Shown: positions 27,653-36,833 of the stretch, in pieces
Layout of the letters: each line of letters opens with the position of its first letter
Position numbering within the stretch: the stretch's first letter is position 1
Assembly: GCA_021648525.1 (NCBI GenBank)
Contig: JAKISP010000024.1
Location: 1 to 57,909 of the forward strand
Direction: 5' to 3'
Origin: Gammaproteobacteria bacterium
GTDB lineage: Bacteria > Pseudomonadota > Gammaproteobacteria > SZUA-140
DNA length: 57,909 nt
Translations under genes and position numbers: made by a program
The notes under the pieces: generated by a model
Seen by the model: only the letters and a program-made list of their open reading frames with translations
What the model was told of the DNA's origin: nothing
Databases searched by the model: none

Positions 27653-29392
27653 CTATCTAGGCACAGGGATTAGATCAGCTCTGGCTGGCCCACCACTGCC
27701 TAATGCCGAACCTATTTTTTTGATGACCCTGCCAACCTTCATGCCGACAGCAGTACCGATGCCCGGGCCGAGTATGGAGGTACCGATGACGCCGCCGATG
27801 ATGGCGTCATTAGTAAGTCTAAGACTGGGGTTGTTAATTGTTCCGCTAACCTTGAGCGGGGCACTTATGATTGAGGCTGTTTTTCTTAGTGCGACAGTAA
27901 CCTCTCCTGATAATCCATGTTGAGGATCAATTTTAATATTGCCATTGGCATTGATTGAGTTTGAGTTGATATCAATATTTGAGACTTCGATGTGATTGTC
28001 TACAAATATTGCTTTGCCAGTTAAGTGTTGAAAGGGGGTTTCACCACCATGGGAACCTTCCTTTGTGAGTGTGGTAGTTGCTTTTTCGAGGTCTGCTTTA
28101 TAAATTCTACCATCTGTGATTTTAAACTCCCCCGTTAAATAAGGACGATCTAGCAATCCTTCATAATCATTTTCATTGAGGTCAAATTCACCCGTCGCAT
28201 AAAAGGTCCCGCTGGCGATTTTGTCTTCGATGAAGCCTGACAAAAATATTTCAGTATCGATATCGCTGGCAACAACCCAACCTTTAATATTCCAGTGATT
28301 TTTCCAGCGCAAATGAGTAATACCCTGAATAGTACCACCTGCTATTTTTAGAATATTATTGTCGTTAATAAGAGAGCCTTTAGTTAGATGAGCATCCGCA
28401 GAAAACTCATCATAACTAAGCAGTATATTGTTATTTTCATCCTTCACTGAGCCATTGGTTATATGATAGGTGCCTTTGGCTTCTGGCGCTAAAAATAACT
28501 GGCTTAAATCGTTACCATTGAGTTTTATCTTCAGGGCACTGTGAAAGTTACCACTGTAGGTGGTAATGCCAAAGTGCTTTAATACTGGGGTCATGTGAAT
28601 ATTGGCACTGGTAAGCTGGCCATTGTATTGCCAGCGTTTTCCCCAGCTAAGTGTACCTGTGGTTTTTAATAACCCATCATAGCCATTGATCTCTATATTG
28701 GTGATTTCAGCTTTGCCTTTATGTAGCACTGCCTGTAGGCTTAGTTTGTCGAATTTGAATGATGGTGATGTGGGTATGGTCCAGTCTGTGCCTGTTGCAC
28801 GTAGGTTGTAGCCATTATACTGATTGGGGGTAAGAGTGGCTTGTAGCGTGCCATCCATTCGAGATAGTGACATGCCTTTAAAGCCAAAATTGTCCCTGAA
28901 CTGTGAGCTGAATCGATAGGGGCCAAGGCTTATTTCGTTATGAGGGCGAATCATGATGTTTTCACCGCTGATCTGGTGGATATTAAGTGTGCTGATGTTT
29001 GATGTCTCTTTTTCAGTGCTATTTTTAGGTGAAATTAAAGCATTAATAAATGCAAGATTGCCTCCAGCCCCTTTTAGATGAATTCTGCTGATGATGATTT
29101 TCCCCCTGAGCAGCGCTAGTGGATCAAGCGTTGCTTGCATGTGCTCAACGAAAATCTCGCCGGGTTGATCGGCATTACCTAGTATTGAAATATTAGTTGC
29201 CGTGAGCGCAGGGAGTGGCATGACCTGAGGCGATAGAGAACCAATCAGCACTTTTCGTCCGATGCTTTGAGATAGATGTTTTTCAAGAATGGACTGGTAA
29301 GCGTCAAGTTGAATCATATAAGGGGTTGCGAAAAGAGTGGCGCCGATCAGGATTGATGGAATAAACAGGTATTTTATTAGCCGTTTAAACAT
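27653..29392 (-). CDS. AsmA-like envelope protein
   Basis: A 579-residue protein with one N-terminal membrane helix (about 8-26) and a large periplasmic domain. The start resembles AsmA: the hydrophobic anchor, then SILEKHLSQSIGRKVLIGSL and the repeated beta pattern with LTGKAIFVDNHIEVSNIDIN and NANGNIKIDPQHGLSGEVTV near the end. AsmA-family proteins are thought to bridge inner and outer membranes and affect phospholipid or outer-membrane protein assembly. The tail is Gly-rich and hydrophobic (GGVIGTSILGPGIGTAVG), which is unusual. No operon partner is apparent. Confidence 0.8.
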   Translation of the reverse strand: MFKRLIKYLFIPSILIGATLFATPYMIQLDAYQSILEKHLSQSIGRKVLIGSLSPQVMPLPALTATNISILGNADQPGEIFVEHMQATLDPLALLRGKIIISRIHLKGAGGNLAFINALISPKNSTEKETSNISTLNIHQISGENIMIRPHNEISLGPYRFSSQFRDNFGFKGMSLSRMDGTLQATLTPNQYNGYNLRATGTDWTIPTSPSFKFDKLSLQAVLHKGKAEITNIEINGYDGLLKTTGTLSWGKRWQYNGQLTSANIHMTPVLKHFGITTYSGNFHSALKIKLNGNDLSQLFLAPEAKGTYHITNGSVKDENNNILLSYDEFSADAHLTKGSLINDNNILKIAGGTIQGITHLRWKNHWNIKGWVVASDIDTEIFLSGFIEDKIASGTFYATGEFDLNENDYEGLLDRPYLTGEFKITDGRIYKADLEKATTTLTKEGSHGGETPFQHLTGKAIFVDNHIEVSNIDINSNSINANGNIKIDPQHGLSGEVTVALRKTASIISAPLKVSGTINNPSLRLTNDAIIGGVIGTSILGPGIGTAVGMKVGRVIKKIGSALGSGGPARADLIPVPR

Positions 29393-29823
29393 AATTTATT
29401 CTTATTCCTATTTTTTCTGAGAAAACTAGCAATTTTTAGTGTTTCCTGGTGTAGCAGCGTGGTACGAAAGTTTATCGGCAGTCTGTAATAAAATGAATAG
29501 TGAGGCTGGTTTGAGGTGTGAGCACTGTCACAATTTTATGCGACTATCGTGGATGAATCATATGGCTTGTACTGATGAGTTAAAGTCTGTTGTAAGTGGG
29601 TGTGTGCTCCTTTGGGCATCCCTATGATTCGCACTCCTTGCTGTGTAAGTTTTGATGTCCAATACCCATGGGCACTCTGTCTGCTGCGCTCAGAATTAAT
29701 AGAGGCGTCCTTATGAATAAGGCATGGATATTCAAAGTATCGCGCAAAATCGAGGGGAAGATTTTGTTGTCACTGCACATGTTGGGATTATAAGGCTCAG
29801 CTCAGGTGCATGAACGTGTGTTG
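29393..29823. other. Gene-free stretch between AsmA-like and sensor kinase genes
   Basis: Nothing convincing is coded here; short plus-strand frames have no homology I can recognise and no ribosome-binding site. The end next to 29393 should contain the promoter of the AsmA-like gene, the other end the 3' region of the kinase gene. Confidence 0.35.
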
Positions 29824-32652
29824 TTAGATGTTAATTTCGGCTTCCCTGGCGCTACTGGTGGACTCGGTATTGGCTTTGATTGTGGCAGAGAGTTCAAAAT
29901 AGAAGGTACTACCTTCATTTTTAGCTGACTCAAAGTTCATGGTGCCACTCATGCGCTCAACGATAGCGCGGCTAATGCTCAAGCCAAGGCCTGTTCCACC
30001 TGTTTGATTGGTATGTGTGCCCTCTGCCTGAGAGAATTTGGAAAATATTTTATCTTTGAAATTATCGGGAATACCGTTACCAAAGTCCTGTACTGAGATG
30101 CGTACCTGATTGTTCGATATGATATTGGTGTGAACAATAATTTCGCCTTCCATCGGTGAGAATTTGGCAGCATTAGAAAGCAGGTTGGACATTACCTGTA
30201 AAAATCGTGTGCTATCGACTGAGATTTCGCAATCTGGGATCGGCTTTTGTAAAGTGATGATCACCCCAAATCGGTCTGCATATGTTTGGTTGAGCTTGAT
30301 TGCCTCGTTAATGAGAAGATCAAGTGAATGTTGTTTGATTTCAAAGGTCATCTTACCGGAGCTTATTTTTTCCATATCCAGTAAATCATTGATCAGTGTC
30401 AGGAGGCGCTGTGAATTTTTTTCGGCAATATCAAGCATGCTTTTAGCTGCGTCAGGGATTTCACAGACGACATTATTTAATAGTAATTTAATTGAGCCGT
30501 GAATTGAGGTGATCGGGGTGCGAAGCTCATGGCTTACGGTGGAAACAAAATCATTTTTCATCTGTTCGAGCCTCTTAAGCTCAGTGATGTTTTGAATTGA
30601 GCCGATAATACGGGTTAATTTGTTGTCCTCAATAATGGGTTCTCCAATCGCGCGGACCCAGATACGATTGGCCTTTGCAGTGATGAGTGGCAAGACAAGG
30701 TCAAAAGGGATTTTTTGGTCTATGGCTTCTTGCAATGCTGATTTGATTTTGTGGCGTGTGCTTTGTTCAAAAAAATTGATGGCAATTTCAAGGTCTAGTT
30801 GGGTTGATCGAGGCAATTCATGAATGCGAAAAGTCTCTTCAGTCCAGTGCAAATTCATATTTTTAAGGGTAAGTTCCCAGCCGCCAACATGGGCCAGGTA
30901 TTCTGTTTTTTGTAATAGTAGGCGATGATGTTGTAGTGACTCTTCAGTCTCTTTTCTATCTCGTATCTCTTCCATTAATAATCGATTTGATGCTGTTAGC
31001 GATTTTGTTCGTTGGTCGATTTGTTTTTCGAGTTTGTTATTTAACGCTTCAATTTTCTGCTGTTTAATTTTTACCTGGGTTATGTCTGTAATAGTCCCGA
31101 CAATGCGCTTTGCTGTATTGGCTTCTGGGTCACGAACAACGAAGACTCGAGTGAGTAAGTGCCGGTATTTTCCATCACGATGAAGGCTTCGGTATTCGAG
31201 TGAAAAAGTATTTCGTTTGCCATTTATAAAGCGTTCGAATTTTTCTTTTACCCATTTTTGTTCCTCATGATGGATATGATGCATCCATGACTCTAGTGTG
31301 ATATCGGGGCAGTCAATGTTCTCTCCAATGATTTCTTTACAACGGTTTGAGAAAAAACATTCGTTAGTTGACAGGTTTATATCACATAAACCATCGTTGC
31401 TTCCCATCATCGCAAGTGAAAACCGTTCTTCACTCTGTTTTAGGCGCTCACTTTTGTCAGTCAGGCTTTCCACCATGCTGGACAATGAATTTGCTAATTC
31501 GGTAATTTCATTGTCTCCTGCTGGTATGCTCAGCCTCGAATTTTTACCGAGGTGAATCTGTCGTGCTGCGCTGCTAAGTGATATCAATGGTGTAGTGATG
31601 ATGTTGGCTAACCGCCAGGATGCCGTAATTACAAACAATATTACCACCAAAAACGTGATTGAGAGTAGCATTCGCAGTGCTGTGACGGGAGCCAATAGCT
31701 GTTGTTCTGGAATTGTCATTGCAATGGAATAGTTGGTACTACTTAAGGGGGTAAAGATTAATGCATGCGGTTTATTAGTAATATCATCGTTAAATAGAGT
31801 GTGACCTGAAAGACCTGATATCATCTCTTTGCCTGCTGTTTTCAGGGCGTTATCAGACTCGTCAAGGATAGAGCTTGTAATGATTTTATTTTCACCAATG
31901 GTATTAAGTAATGGCATGCCATTTATATTAGCATCAAAGTGAACGGATTTTTTTTCATCCCAGTGATACCAATAGGTACCGTTGTTTGATACCAGCATAA
32001 ACCTTATTTTCCATTCAAGATCGCTATTGATTTTGGTGGAAATATTTGATAAATGTTCACTAAAAATTTCCCATGATAGGGCTCCACCAATCATGCCAGT
32101 GACCTGGTTATTGTGATGAATGGTTGATGCAACCACAATCTGCTTTTCACCTGTTGTCAATGAGATCATTGGATCAGAGATAAAGGCAGTGCCACTGGTA
32201 TTGTTATTTCCAACGGTTTCCTTCCAGTAGTCACGTGTTTTAACGGACTTTAGTGATGCATCGGGGTCATTATCATTAACACTTATTAGCCCCCCATATG
32301 CGGGGTTACCTTCACTTGCTGTGTGATAGAAATATCCTTCCGGTGTTGCAATAATAAATTTCTCATAGATCCCATTATGACGTTCAAGTTCTTCGAGTAG
32401 AAAGGGACGTGCCTTGTCGAAATTAATATTTTGAAGTAGCGGTATCCTGGAATAGACTGTGATTTCTGCTGCACGAGTGTCGAAAAACCCTGAAAGCTCT
32501 TTGCTGGCTGCATTAAGGTGTCCCTGGGCCTTTTCGATAGCAAGTTGATATGCTTGTTGACTGCTATACCAAAATATTATGCTCATCGCGATAGTGAGCG
32601 CTGCGAGTACCGCCAACAGCATGCTGAATACTAGTTTGCGTCGTATTTTCAT
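29824..32652 (-). CDS. Membrane sensor histidine kinase: Cache, HAMP, two PAS, HisKA, HATPase
   Basis: A 942-residue orphan sensor kinase. Order: membrane helix (about 8-28), periplasmic double-Cache-like sensor (about 35-325, with YWKETVGNNNTSGTAFISDP and EKQIVVASTIHHNNQVTGMI), second membrane helix (about 335-355), HAMP (to about 410), PAS with PAC (about 415-530), coiled coil, second PAS (about 590-690), HisKA with His708 in VSHELRTPI, and HATPase_c with LSNAAKFSP, VQDFGNGIPD and GGTGLGLSISRAIVE. There is no attached receiver domain and no response regulator next door, so its partner is unknown. Cache sensors commonly bind small organic ligands. Confidence 0.93.
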   Translation of the reverse strand: MKIRRKLVFSMLLAVLAALTIAMSIIFWYSSQQAYQLAIEKAQGHLNAASKELSGFFDTRAAEITVYSRIPLLQNINFDKARPFLLEELERHNGIYEKFIIATPEGYFYHTASEGNPAYGGLISVNDNDPDASLKSVKTRDYWKETVGNNNTSGTAFISDPMISLTTGEKQIVVASTIHHNNQVTGMIGGALSWEIFSEHLSNISTKINSDLEWKIRFMLVSNNGTYWYHWDEKKSVHFDANINGMPLLNTIGENKIITSSILDESDNALKTAGKEMISGLSGHTLFNDDITNKPHALIFTPLSSTNYSIAMTIPEQQLLAPVTALRMLLSITFLVVILFVITASWRLANIITTPLISLSSAARQIHLGKNSRLSIPAGDNEITELANSLSSMVESLTDKSERLKQSEERFSLAMMGSNDGLCDINLSTNECFFSNRCKEIIGENIDCPDITLESWMHHIHHEEQKWVKEKFERFINGKRNTFSLEYRSLHRDGKYRHLLTRVFVVRDPEANTAKRIVGTITDITQVKIKQQKIEALNNKLEKQIDQRTKSLTASNRLLMEEIRDRKETEESLQHHRLLLQKTEYLAHVGGWELTLKNMNLHWTEETFRIHELPRSTQLDLEIAINFFEQSTRHKIKSALQEAIDQKIPFDLVLPLITAKANRIWVRAIGEPIIEDNKLTRIIGSIQNITELKRLEQMKNDFVSTVSHELRTPITSIHGSIKLLLNNVVCEIPDAAKSMLDIAEKNSQRLLTLINDLLDMEKISSGKMTFEIKQHSLDLLINEAIKLNQTYADRFGVIITLQKPIPDCEISVDSTRFLQVMSNLLSNAAKFSPMEGEIIVHTNIISNNQVRISVQDFGNGIPDNFKDKIFSKFSQAEGTHTNQTGGTGLGLSISRAIVERMSGTMNFESAKNEGSTFYFELSATIKANTESTSSAREAEINI

Positions 32653-33405
32653 TTGATAATGATTTGAGTTGCGGGAGTGGACACTACAATGTCTCCCTTT
32701 AAGTTTGATGTTTTACCTGTTCTAGGCGAAAAGGCAGGCAGGATATCAAGGACAGATTCGTGATTATGATGATCTTTACGTATCATCACAAAGCTGATAA
32801 TCCTGGTGTCAAGGCGCCATTTTTTTTTACCTTTACCCGTGACAAATGTCTGAGCATTTCTGTTTCCTGGTTATTCTCATTAAAATGATTGTTTTGGGTT
32901 GTTCTTTATGGAAGGAATTTTCATTTATTAAGAGGTTTAGCTCGTCTGTATATGAGGTATTTTTAAAATAGATTGAATATCTCAACATTATAATATTAAT
33001 AATATACAGGGAGGCCGATCTTAAATAAGATTGGGATTTGTCTATTACTAACAGCATAATGACTGCCTGGCCTTACCTAAGTTTTCAAACAGGGTGATAC
33101 TGCTAGCGGGGAAGGCTCTTCTGGAATGGCAATGTGTCTGATTGACGTTGTAGTGTCTGTAATTCACTGTGCTCGTTCCTGAACAATAATGCGAGTAGTT
33201 CATTCCATCGAATATACTTGTGTGCTGGCATTATGGTTATCGGATGATTTCTTTTTGGCTTTATTGGTTAATACGAAATAGATGATTATCTTACAGGCGT
33301 GTTTTGTGAATAATCAGCCTGGATGGGGTGGTATTGGCGTCGAGTGCGCCGTTGAGGCGATGGCTGGTATTTAACACGGCCATCTTTACTTTTAAGGCGT
33401 TTGGT
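32653..33405. other. Long gene-free stretch (753 bases)
   Basis: The longest gap in the window. I see no RNA gene, repeat or convincing frame; a 74-codon minus-strand frame at 32833-33057 lacks family features and a ribosome-binding site. The end near 32653-32760 probably carries the kinase promoter. A six-base inverted repeat (gatggc / gccatc, around 33358-33384) near the ABC gene stop has no T-run. Confidence 0.35.
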
Positions 33406-34614
33406 TTAGGCGAGGGCCGTGGCGATGTTAATTTTTGTTGTATTGTAGGTTGCCAATAGCGATGCGCCAATCACGACAGTAATGAGTACCAGGCTGATTA
33501 GTAAATAGTGTGGCCAGGAGATGTATATGAAAATGGGATACCCTTCTGTTTTTCCTGGCGGTGGGGGCATCATTAATTCGCTTAGATTAATTGCGTGTGA
33601 CGCGGTATAAGCAAATAGCATACCGAGTATGGTCGCTGTAATACCGATCAAAAAGGCTTCTAATATAAAGTTGGTATAAATGCGGACAGGCCTTGTGCCC
33701 AGTGCGCTAAGCGTCGCAATTTCTTCGCGTCGTTGATAAGTAGCAAGCGAAACTGTGTTGGTAATGGCAAGGAAGACGACCACTAGAATGATCAGTCCCA
33801 TCACACCAAAAATTCGATCATAAAGTGATTTTACTTTATGGTAGAGTTCTGAGCGCTGTTGCCAGCTCTGCACGCTTACGTTGTTGAGGCTCTTCTGTAG
33901 CTCTGCCTGCAGAGCTGGAGCATTTTGGCTTTGATTGAGATAAATTGATAGTTGGCTGATGTTGTTTGTACCGAGCAGTCGTGCTGCGGTGGTGAGACTG
34001 ACCATTAGTGTATGGTCATCAATCTCTGGGGTGCCATTTTGGTAAGTGCCAGCAAGGCGTACAGCTATTTGATTGACCTCGCCATCACTGCCCATTATTT
34101 TAAGGGTTAGTAAATCACCTGTTACTGCGTTTAGCGTGCGTGCTAGTTGCACCCCAAGAACGACATCCTGATTTTTTGATGGGTCTATCCATGGGTCAAG
34201 CACGTCAGTGGTACGAAGAAAGGGACCGTGCACACGAAACTCTTCTTGAGGATCAACCCCGCTGGCAAAGAATACCGCACTATTGTTACTGTTTACGATC
34301 AGCCCCTCAAAATGAGCGCGTGGTAAAACGCGTAGCACACGCTCGTCATTCCAGAGTGATGTCTGAATGGCTTGCCAGTTATCGAGTGTTAACTGTTGGT
34401 GAGAGCCACCACGCAGTGGGGCGGGGTTGTCATCGATAATGATGAGATGCCCTTCAGTACGCATACCCATTTCCTGTAATGAATCATAAGTAGAGAGCAT
34501 AAAACCACTGCCTAGTAACAGCGCTGTTAATCCTGTTGCGATGATTAACAGCGTGCTGATGACGCGTGTGCCATCGCGTAAAATATTACGTATAGCGATC
34601 AACGGCCAGTTCAT
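33406..34614 (-). CDS. ABC transporter permease, FtsX/MacB/LolCE type
   Basis: A 402-residue permease with the MacB/FtsX layout: one membrane helix at about 17-37, a large periplasmic core domain (about 45-265, including VQSWQQRSELYHKVKSLYDR at its end), then three membrane helices in the C-terminal FtsX domain (about 272-292, 320-345, 370-390). The motif TYQRREEIATLSALGTRP is the family coupling region. Such permeases act in lipoprotein release or mechanotransmission, not in classical substrate channels. Its ATG overlaps the stop of the ATPase gene by four bases. Confidence 0.92.
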   Translation of the reverse strand: MNWPLIAIRNILRDGTRVISTLLIIATGLTALLLGSGFMLSTYDSLQEMGMRTEGHLIIIDDNPAPLRGGSHQQLTLDNWQAIQTSLWNDERVLRVLPRAHFEGLIVNSNNSAVFFASGVDPQEEFRVHGPFLRTTDVLDPWIDPSKNQDVVLGVQLARTLNAVTGDLLTLKIMGSDGEVNQIAVRLAGTYQNGTPEIDDHTLMVSLTTAARLLGTNNISQLSIYLNQSQNAPALQAELQKSLNNVSVQSWQQRSELYHKVKSLYDRIFGVMGLIILVVVFLAITNTVSLATYQRREEIATLSALGTRPVRIYTNFILEAFLIGITATILGMLFAYTASHAINLSELMMPPPPGKTEGYPIFIYISWPHYLLISLVLITVVIGASLLATYNTTKINIATALA

Positions 34615-35291
34615 GCACGATCATCCATGCGACCATCCAGTAGTGATATCCTGCGATCACAATGATCAATCACAAATGGATCATGGCTAGCGATAAGGAA
34701 GCTCGCGCCAAATGCCTGATTGAGTTCCCGCATCAGTTGCAAACCGGTATGAGTATGTTGGTGGTCTAAGCTTGCGCTTGGTTCATCGGCGATCACGAGT
34801 TGAGGTCGTTTAATCAGGGCGCGAGCGATACCGACGCGTTGTCGCTCGCCACCGGATAGCTGTCTGGGTAGATGTTTGCGTCGTTGCATCAGGTCTAGCG
34901 TGGTCAATATCTGTTCGACTTCATAGCGGGTGTTTTTAGCTGAAATATTGTTGAGCAGTAGTGGGTAGGCGATATTCTCATATACCGTCATGGCAGGAAT
35001 GAGCTGGTGGCGTTGAAAGATAAAGCCGATCATCTGACGTCGATGTGTGCAGCGCTGCTGTTCATTCAGTTGTGCTACGGCAATGCCGTTCAAGTGGTAG
35101 TCTCCGCTCGACGGATGATCGATAAGACCACAGATATTAAGTAGTGTGCTTTTGCCGCTCCCTGAAGGGCCCTGAATTGCGAGGAATTCCCCCTCTTCTA
35201 ATGACAAGGATACTTCGTTAAGTGCAGTGACTTGTTGGCTTTCTGGACCATAATGCTTGCTAATGGCATTTAATGAGAGGCGTGCGGGCAT
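34611..35291 (-). CDS. ABC transporter ATP-binding protein, LolD/MacB type
   Basis: A 226-residue ATPase with Walker A GPSGSGKST (41-49), Q-loop IFQRHQLIP, signature LSGGERQRVGIARAL (145-159), Walker B LVIADEP (165-171) and the switch His in ASHDP. The sequence is of the LolD/FtsE/MacB group and fits the FtsX-type permease encoded next. The genome probably has its own lolCDE elsewhere, so this may be a specialised exporter. It lies one base from the upstream helical-repeat gene, so the three form an operon. Confidence 0.94.
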   Translation of the reverse strand: MPARLSLNAISKHYGPESQQVTALNEVSLSLEEGEFLAIQGPSGSGKSTLLNICGLIDHPSSGDYHLNGIAVAQLNEQQRCTHRRQMIGFIFQRHQLIPAMTVYENIAYPLLLNNISAKNTRYEVEQILTTLDLMQRRKHLPRQLSGGERQRVGIARALIKRPQLVIADEPSASLDHQHTHTGLQLMRELNQAFGASFLIASHDPFVIDHCDRRISLLDGRMDDRA

Positions 35292-35292
35292 T

Positions 35293-35934
35293 TTAATTAG
35301 TCAGATTCTTCAATTGTATTTTTGCCTGCTTACCACTTTTGCCATCAGGATCGGTCTTCAATGTTAATTCTAAATAATGTTTCTGTTGAGTGATGTTGTT
35401 ATATTTTTCTGCGGCGATAGCGGCGGCAAAATAGATGGCAGCCTGTAATCCCTTTGGCATCTCCTTAAATTGAGGATGAATCAGCAGTTGCTTGACGATA
35501 TGCTGGCCTTCACGAAGGCGGTGAAAGACAGAATTTGGCAGGTTAATAAAAACATAGGTAGAGACTAACTGCGCTTCAACTATTTCAAGATAGTGACCTT
35601 TATGGCTGCGAAGGGTGCGCAAGGCCCGGTCAATAATATGCAGGCCTTCTTCGGTTTCTCGCATGCGATCCAGAGGGCGTTTTCCGATCTCTTTTCCCCT
35701 TAATGCCAGTGCGCCACCTTTGTAGGCAAGCACTAGTGGATTACCAGGGTATTGTTTTTCCAGCTGACGAATCTTCTTTGTTGCTCTGCGTATGTCGCGT
35801 GCGTTGCCATCAGTTGCGACTAAATAAACCTCACGAACGGCTTCGATCTCTTTTTCAAATTGAGTGGTGGCAAATGAGGGTGTCAGGCAGGTAAGTGCTG
35901 AGAGCAGTACAAATAGACGCCAGATAGGTTGCAT
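35293..35934 (-). CDS. Secreted helical protein linked to the ABC exporter
   Basis: A 213-residue protein with a signal peptide (WRLFVLLSALTCLTPSFA) and an all-helical mature part with TPR-like features (RQLEKQYPGNPLVLAYKGGA, AAIYFAAAIAAEKYNNITQQ). I do not recognise a named family. It is directly followed by the ABC ATPase and permease genes, which suggests a periplasmic partner or substrate chaperone of that exporter. The Cys at residue 16 is not in a good lipobox. Confidence 0.75.
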   Translation of the reverse strand: MQPIWRLFVLLSALTCLTPSFATTQFEKEIEAVREVYLVATDGNARDIRRATKKIRQLEKQYPGNPLVLAYKGGALALRGKEIGKRPLDRMRETEEGLHIIDRALRTLRSHKGHYLEIVEAQLVSTYVFINLPNSVFHRLREGQHIVKQLLIHPQFKEMPKGLQAAIYFAAAIAAEKYNNITQQKHYLELTLKTDPDGKSGKQAKIQLKNLTN

Positions 35935-36132
35935 GACAATGGTCGCGAGCTAGTAATAGAATGATTATCTTATCGACGGTAACAGCATTTGTCTATCTCA
36001 TTGCTAGTGATTTATTGCAAGATGATATATGTATGCGCAAGAAGGTGTGATTATATTCCAGAGTTGTGCTGTTGGTGCTAAAGATACTGTTCTTATCGTT
36101 CTTTTCTCAATTATATTCAGGCTTAAAGAGGA

Positions 36133-36678
36133 TTACCACATTAGGTCATCTGGGATCTGGTAGTCCTTATAAGGGTCTTCTTCATTCGATGGTGGGGTCG
36201 CACTGTGATCATTGGTGATAATGCACTGTTTGTCACGTTGCTTGATTTTATCTGCCACAGGTGTGGGTACAAGCTCATAACCATTATCTAGTTTGGCAAT
36301 GGCTAGGCGTCCTGCAGTGAGGTGCCTGCGAATTTTTTCTGAAACATAGATACGTTTAACGATGTTGCTATCGGTGAAATTGTAGGCAATGTCTCCATCA
36401 AACTCTTCAACGCTATTGCTCTCAATCAATTGTTTGATCTGTGCGGCAATCACGTTACGTTCTGTTTTTTCTTTCTGTTGTTGATTGAGCAGACGGTCAT
36501 GGGCAACTTTTTCAGCATGGTTTTTATTAGCTAATATAGTTGCTTTATCCAGTTGTGCTACCGCTCCTTTTTTACCCTTTTGCTTTTTGTTTTTATATTG
36601 GCTATGTTTAGCCTTTTGCACTTTGGATTTATCGACCAGTCCACTCTTTTTTAACTGGTCGAGAAGTGAGTTGCCCAT
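36133..36678 (-). CDS. DUF2058 (YaiL-like) protein
   Basis: A 181-residue soluble protein beginning MGNSLLDQLKKSGLVDKSK, the N-terminus of the DUF2058/YaiL family, then a Lys/Gln-rich segment (KHSQYKNKKQKGKKG) and a charged helix with the family-type EEFDGDIAYNFTDSNIVKRI and the VSEKIRRHLTAGRLAIAKL segment. The role is unknown; YaiL is described as a nucleoprotein/polysome-associated protein. Transcribed alone. Confidence 0.85.
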   Translation of the reverse strand: MGNSLLDQLKKSGLVDKSKVQKAKHSQYKNKKQKGKKGAVAQLDKATILANKNHAEKVAHDRLLNQQQKEKTERNVIAAQIKQLIESNSVEEFDGDIAYNFTDSNIVKRIYVSEKIRRHLTAGRLAIAKLDNGYELVPTPVADKIKQRDKQCIITNDHSATPPSNEEDPYKDYQIPDDLMW

Positions 36679-36833
36679 GCTTGCTCCGAGTGATCAGGTT
36701 ATTTTTGTAAGGGCTTTATAGGGTACTGATTTTTACACGAATGTCACGCTTATGATGATGATGGATGGAAAAAATATTTGTTGAGGGTGTTTTGTCAGGC
36801 AGTTTCCTGCTGGGTAAACTGTGCATTCAATAT

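Noticed and set aside
32833-33057. 74-codon minus-strand frame in the 753-base gap
   Set aside because: AT-rich, no Shine-Dalgarno, no homology I can see; left as intergenic.
33358-33384. Six-base inverted repeat (gatggc/gccatc) as terminator of the ABC operon
   Set aside because: Loop is long (about 14 bases) and no T-run follows on the minus strand.
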